Origin: an uncultured bacterium
GTDB lineage: Bacteria > Latescibacterota > UBA2968 > UBA8231
Assembly: GCA_937942165.1 (NCBI GenBank)
Contig: CALDFW010000070.1
Location: 1-44,200 of the forward strand
Direction of reading: 5' to 3'
DNA length: 44,200 nucleotides
Shown: positions 41,094 to 44,200 of the stretch, piece after piece
How positions within the stretch are numbered: the stretch's first letter is position 1
Layout: each line of letters opens with the position of its first letter
The notes under the pieces: model-generated
What the model was told of the DNA's origin: nothing
Database searches by the model: none
The model's input: the letters and a program-made list of their open reading frames with translations, nothing else
Position numbers and translations under genes: made by a program

Positions 41094-42287
41094 TTAAGTA
41101 TCCTCTTTGAGATCGGGGCCGAACAGGTGGTTGCTAGCTTCGTTTAGGAATACGTTGCCATTTTGTAAGATGAGCTTGCAGCGCTTGCCTTCCGTCAGAT
41201 TTAACTCTTTGGTTTGAGTAATCCAGTCTTCGCCACCAATGTAGGTATAGGTAAGGCTCATCGTCTTCTGTTGGTCATTGCCTAGCTGACAGGCTATGTT
41301 ACAGTCCGCGATCTTTTCGGACCGTATTTTCCCACCGCTAACGTGAAACTTCCATCTCGGATATTCAATTTGGAAAAAAGGGGCTAACTGTCCGTCCACT
41401 TTAAGCACCATAGGAGCACTTGCCAAGCGGTCCACGATGCGCTGGACGTACGATTCGCCTGATTTGAGCCAAAGTCTGAGTAATTTGGGGAGTAGATAGT
41501 CTGCTATGAGTTCAACTTGGCTCGTATAGAATTCCTCACCGCGCGTTCTTCGCAGGTTGGATCCGATGCCTCCGCTGTTAGCCTGGCGCAGGCCTTCGGT
41601 CACTGTCTCATTAAGCGCTGTCTTGAAGCGAACTACCTCATCGGCGTCGTTTTCGTCATCGCGCAGATTTTCTGCTTGTGCAACTATATGGCGGAGTAGA
41701 CCCATCGAGTCGAGCTGAACCTTTTGTCCGTTTGTAGAGACTCGAAAGACGACCTTTTGATTTTTCCCTCTGCCCACAGTCAAACATACTTGGTATGGAA
41801 AACCTTTTAAGCCGCGCATCAAAATGCTGCGGGCAGTAGCTTCGCGCTGTGTTATCTGATGGCGTTCTAGTTTGCGTAGACGCCTCAAGGCGTGTTGTGC
41901 CTGGTCGAAGAAGCCGGGGTCGCTGGTGGCTTCAAGGACGATCCAAGCATCTTCGTTACTCGATCCCTTACTACCCATATTGTGCACGATTTCAACGTGG
42001 CGACAACCCTCGAGGCGGCCGCTGAGTAGATTGCCCGCTTTGACTCGATACGCGCCAAATACTTGGCCGCTGAGTGAACCGAGAACTGTTACAGGGCGTG
42101 GGTGTGCTAATTTGAGTTGAGCGCCAGCCTCTATGCTGCGCAAGACTAATACGGGGCCTCTACGAGGGAGACCGCTTTCGTCTAGGTCTTCGAGTTCAAC
42201 CGTTCCCTCAACGGAGCCTAAAACCGTACCATTTTGGGACTCAATGCGCGCACGCAGTTTGTCTAAATTATTCTTGATATCCGCCAT
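41094..42287 (-). CDS. Protein of unknown function between CheR fusion and CheY
   Basis: A 397-residue protein I do not recognise. Residues 1-115 have regular short beta-strand-turn units (LGSVEGTVELED, VTVLGSLSGQVFG, YRVKAGNLLSGRLEG), reminiscent of the repeating beta turns of polymer-forming or FapA-like proteins. Residues 125-260 are charged and helical. The C-terminal 120 residues look like another beta-rich domain ending KRCKLILQNGNVFLNEASN. No signal peptide or transmembrane segment is visible. It lies 53 bases after cheY on the same strand, so it is probably cotranscribed with cheY, and its location suggests a role in surface motility, polarity or envelope assembly. That is guilt by association only. 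Confidence 0.75.
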   Translation of the reverse strand: MADIKNNLDKLRARIESQNGTVLGSVEGTVELEDLDESGLPRRGPVLVLRSIEAGAQLKLAHPRPVTVLGSLSGQVFGAYRVKAGNLLSGRLEGCRHVEIVHNMGSKGSSNEDAWIVLEATSDPGFFDQAQHALRRLRKLERHQITQREATARSILMRGLKGFPYQVCLTVGRGKNQKVVFRVSTNGQKVQLDSMGLLRHIVAQAENLRDDENDADEVVRFKTALNETVTEGLRQANSGGIGSNLRRTRGEEFYTSQVELIADYLLPKLLRLWLKSGESYVQRIVDRLASAPMVLKVDGQLAPFFQIEYPRWKFHVSGGKIRSEKIADCNIACQLGNDQQKTMSLTYTYIGGEDWITQTKELNLTEGKRCKLILQNGNVFLNEASNHLFGPDLKEDT

Positions 42288-42340
42288 ACAGTCCTGGGGC
42301 AGTGGACGTATTGATACACGAAATTGCTGCGGTTAGATCG

Positions 42341-42712
42341 CTACACTGCACTCAGCACTTTGTCGATCTTTGCCTTGATGGTTTTGGGATCAAAAGGTTT
42401 TGTTACGTAGTTGTTTACGCCGGCGCGCATGGCTGCCACAATATCTTGCTTCATATTGCGCGTGGTAACCATAAGAATGGGTAGACTGGCTAGCTGAGGG
42501 TCGGCACGCACGGCTTGTACTAACTCTAAGCCGTTCATAATTGGCATGTTCCAGTCCGTCAGCAGCAGCTCAAAATCACCTTCTGCTTTCAAGCGCGCTA
42601 GTGCGTCCTTGCCGTGATCAGCTTCTACAATGTTTTTATACCCGAGTCGCTTGAGCATTTGAACTACGATGCGACGCATTGTAGGTGAGTCGTCAACTAC
42701 GAGAACTTTCAT
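42341..42712 (-). CDS. cheY: Stand-alone CheY-type response regulator
   Basis: Start is ATG at 42712 (123 residues), 8 bases after GGAG; the longer frame upstream is non-coding leader. Single receiver domain with Asp7/Asp8, phospho-acceptor Asp53 (LTDWNMPIMNG), Thr83 in MVTTRN and Lys105 in YVTKPF. It is likely the signal that docks on the FliM-like tail of the CheR fusion, and it resembles the receiver of the HDOD protein (the same TDWNMP motif). No output domain. A perfect -10, TATAAT, lies upstream. Confidence 0.92.
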   Translation of the reverse strand: MKVLVVDDSPTMRRIVVQMLKRLGYKNIVEADHGKDALARLKAEGDFELLLTDWNMPIMNGLELVQAVRADPQLASLPILMVTTRNMKQDIVAAMRAGVNNYVTKPFDPKTIKAKIDKVLSAV

Positions 42713-42927
42713 ATCATATCTCCATATAAGTGCGTTAATTTGCTCTCTTGTGAGGAGACGAAAATCAACGCCTATGGCCCCCAAAGATAGGCCCTTCAAA
42801 AGGGCTGTGCAAACGTGTATCAAACCACGCGTATTGTCTTTTAAAATGGCATAGCTTCGATTACTAATTATATCTATTCTCATATATCGGCGGTCTACGC
42901 GCCTACCACAACAATTGGGAAAAATAC
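42713..42927 (-). promoter_or_regulatory. cheY promoter and 150-base leader with hairpin
   Basis: On the minus strand TATAAT (42872-42867) with a weak -35 upstream would start transcription at about 42860. The leader of about 148 bases contains GCCCTT/AAGGGC (42791-42805), a 6-base stem with a 3-base loop. No T-run follows, so it is not a terminator. The same gap must hold the plus-strand promoter of the PAP gene. Confidence 0.5.
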
Positions 42928-44200
42928 ATGTTCGAAACGGCCGAATTGGGACGCAAGGTAACTAAAAGAGACTTCAAGATACAGGTACCCGCTCTGCGCA
43001 CCGAACTGCTGAAAGTGCAGCAAGAGCTCAGGCGTGAAAAGAAATTTCAGGTTATGATCGTCTTAGGGGGAGTCGACGGAGCGGGTAAGAGCGAGATGGC
43101 CAATACGCTGAGTGATTGGATGGATCCGCGTGGGATTGCCACGCATGCGTTTGGTCTACCCACGGAAGATGAACGAGAGCGCCCGGAGTACTGGCGCTAC
43201 TGGAAGACGCTGCCGCCTAGAGGAGATATAGCAATCTATCTCGGTGCGTGGTATTTGCGTCCTTTATTAGACAATGCGTACGGACGCACTGGATTAGCAA
43301 CCTATGATCGCGATCTCAATCGGATTGTTGCCTTTGAGCGCGAACTAGTTAACGACGGTGTGCTGATACTTAAATTCTGGATGCACTTAGGCAAGAAAGC
43401 GCAAAAGAAACGGTTGGATGCACTGGAGAAAGATCCTCTAACGCGCTGGCGTGTAACCGATCGTGAAAAAGAGAACTGGACGATGTATGATAAATTTGAG
43501 GTCGCATCAGATCGACTTATACACAAAACCAATACGGCAGAGACGGCTTGGCACATTGTCGAGGGAGAAGATCCAAATTATCGAACTCTTACCGTAGTTC
43601 GCACGGCGCTGAATGAAATACGACAGAGACTGTCTGCAAAAAGCGTGAACGCGTCGGCAGTACCCTCATTTGTCTCCAGCGATCAAGAGCCTGCGATTAA
43701 CGTCTTACGCCATCTGGATTTGAATCAGGATCTGAGTAAGAAAGAGTACAAAATTCAGTTGGAGAAATACCAAGGTCGTCTCAACCGTCTGGCTTTAGAA
43801 GCGCGTCGATCCGGTCTTTCGACTATTCTGGTATTCGAAGGTGCTGATGCTGCTGGCAAAGGGGGGGCTATTCGTCGGCTGGTCGCTGCGCTGAATGCGC
43901 ATCAGTACAAGGTGATTCAAATTGCCGCACCGACAGATGAAGAAAAGTCGCGTCACTACATGTGGCGCTTTTGGCGGCATCTACCTCGCGCTGGATTTAT
44001 CACTCTATTTGACCGGAGTTGGTACGGACGGGTGCTGGTCGAGCGGATTGAGAAGTTTGCGACGGAGGGCGAATGGAAGCGCGCCTATGCAGAAATAAAT
44101 GACTTTGAAGAACAGCTAGTCGAGAGCAACGCCGTCGTTATTAAGTTCTGGATTCATATCTCGAAGGAAGAACAGTTAAAACGCTTCTCAGCTCGAGAGA
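42928..44200 (+). CDS. pap: Polyphosphate:AMP phosphotransferase, two PPK2 domains (3' end outside window)
   Basis: The frame from ATG 42928 runs uninterrupted to the right edge (424 residues visible). Two tandem PPK2 domains are seen. In the first, GGVDGAGKSEMA (47-58) is a Walker A loop and YLGAWYLRPL stands in place of a Walker B DRSWY. In the second, FEGADAAGKGGAI (about 303-315) and LFDRSWYGRVLVERIE are both canonical. This is the class II PPK2 arrangement, which makes ADP from AMP and polyphosphate; in the studied two-domain members the second domain is the active one, as I recall, and the degenerate first domain fits that. It supports energy recharge. Ribosome site GGGA lies about 8 bases upstream. 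Confidence 0.92.
   Translation, partial: MFETAELGRKVTKRDFKIQVPALRTELLKVQQELRREKKFQVMIVLGGVDGAGKSEMANTLSDWMDPRGIATHAFGLPTEDERERPEYWRYWKTLPPRGDIAIYLGAWYLRPLLDNAYGRTGLATYDRDLNRIVAFERELVNDGVLILKFWMHLGKKAQKKRLDALEKDPLTRWRVTDREKENWTMYDKFEVASDRLIHKTNTAETAWHIVEGEDPNYRTLTVVRTALNEIRQRLSAKSVNASAVPSFVSSDQEPAINVLRHLDLNQDLSKKEYKIQLEKYQGRLNRLALEARRSGLSTILVFEGADAAGKGGAIRRLVAALNAHQYKVIQIAAPTDEEKSRHYMWRFWRHLPRAGFITLFDRSWYGRVLVERIEKFATEGEWKRAYAEINDFEEQLVESNAVVIKFWIHISKEEQLKRFSARE

Noticed and set aside
1-44200. Prophage, insertion sequence or defence system
   Set aside because: I find no transposase, integrase, terminal inverted repeats, restriction, toxin-antitoxin or CRISPR genes; the methyltransferase at 10.5 kb is not a DNA methylase by its motifs.

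Overview
The window is dense bacterial chromosome. It has short intergenic gaps, many 1-4 base start/stop overlaps, AAGGAG-type ribosome sites and frequent GTG starts. Three things point to a Gram-negative-like, uncultured marine or soil lineage, with Latescibacterota/Poribacteria/Planctomycetes-type gene content as my best guess: the mix of catabolic families (heparinase II/III, BNR sialidase-like, GH32, LDH2-type dehydrogenase, UxaA, RraA, D-threonine-aldolase-like), a single-chain alpha2-type glycyl-tRNA synthetase, and a SWIB protein with a histone-H1-like tail. No rRNA or phylogenetic marker comparison is possible here, so the taxon is an inference. I see no insertion sequence, phage, integrase or CRISPR array.

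Region 1 (1-16.1 kb) is an accessory carbohydrate and organic-acid region. It opens with the C-terminal part of a heparinase II/III-like protein, followed by a renalase-like oxidoreductase/SDR pair on the minus strand. Next come three consecutive plus-strand beta-propeller hydrolase genes (BNR sialidase-like, GH43/GH32-like, true GH32 fructosidase), a DUF3080-like lipoprotein, a 2-hydroxyacid dehydrogenase, a DHDPS-like aldolase/lyase with a methyltransferase, a MATE exporter, a Mak-type ROK fructokinase, an RraA-like aldolase, a D-threonine aldolase/D-serine dehydratase-like enzyme and a DUF4416 protein. The GH32 enzyme and the Mak-like kinase could together release and phosphorylate fructose. 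None of the three propeller hydrolases has an obvious signal peptide, which suggests imported substrates, but no importer is in the window.

Region 2 (16.1-29 kb, all minus strand) is housekeeping. One run is tig-clpP-clpX-engB-serA-purA. A tRNA-Leu(UAG) lies upstream of it, followed by glyS and then a tightly packed proC-hisH-hisF-proB-ftsB-recO run. Trigger factor carries an unusual His/Asp tract.

Region 3 (29-37.3 kb) holds the SWIB/AKKAP-repeat protein, a CNNM/CBS membrane protein, carA (no carB nearby) and an LDH2-family dehydrogenase. It also holds a minus-strand pair made of a divergent chorismate synthase and an 899-residue UxaA-like protein. That protein appears to be an internal duplication in which each half has lost different signature residues.

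Region 4 (37.3-44.2 kb) is a signalling island without CheA, CheW or receptors. It has a receiver-pseudoreceiver-HDOD protein, a CheR methyltransferase fused to a CheZ-like helical segment ending in a FliM-like peptide, an orphan 397-residue protein and a stand-alone CheY. A two-domain polyphosphate:AMP phosphotransferase runs off the right edge. The strongest candidates for something undescribed are the CheR-CheZ-like fusion in its small signalling island and the tandem UxaA protein.
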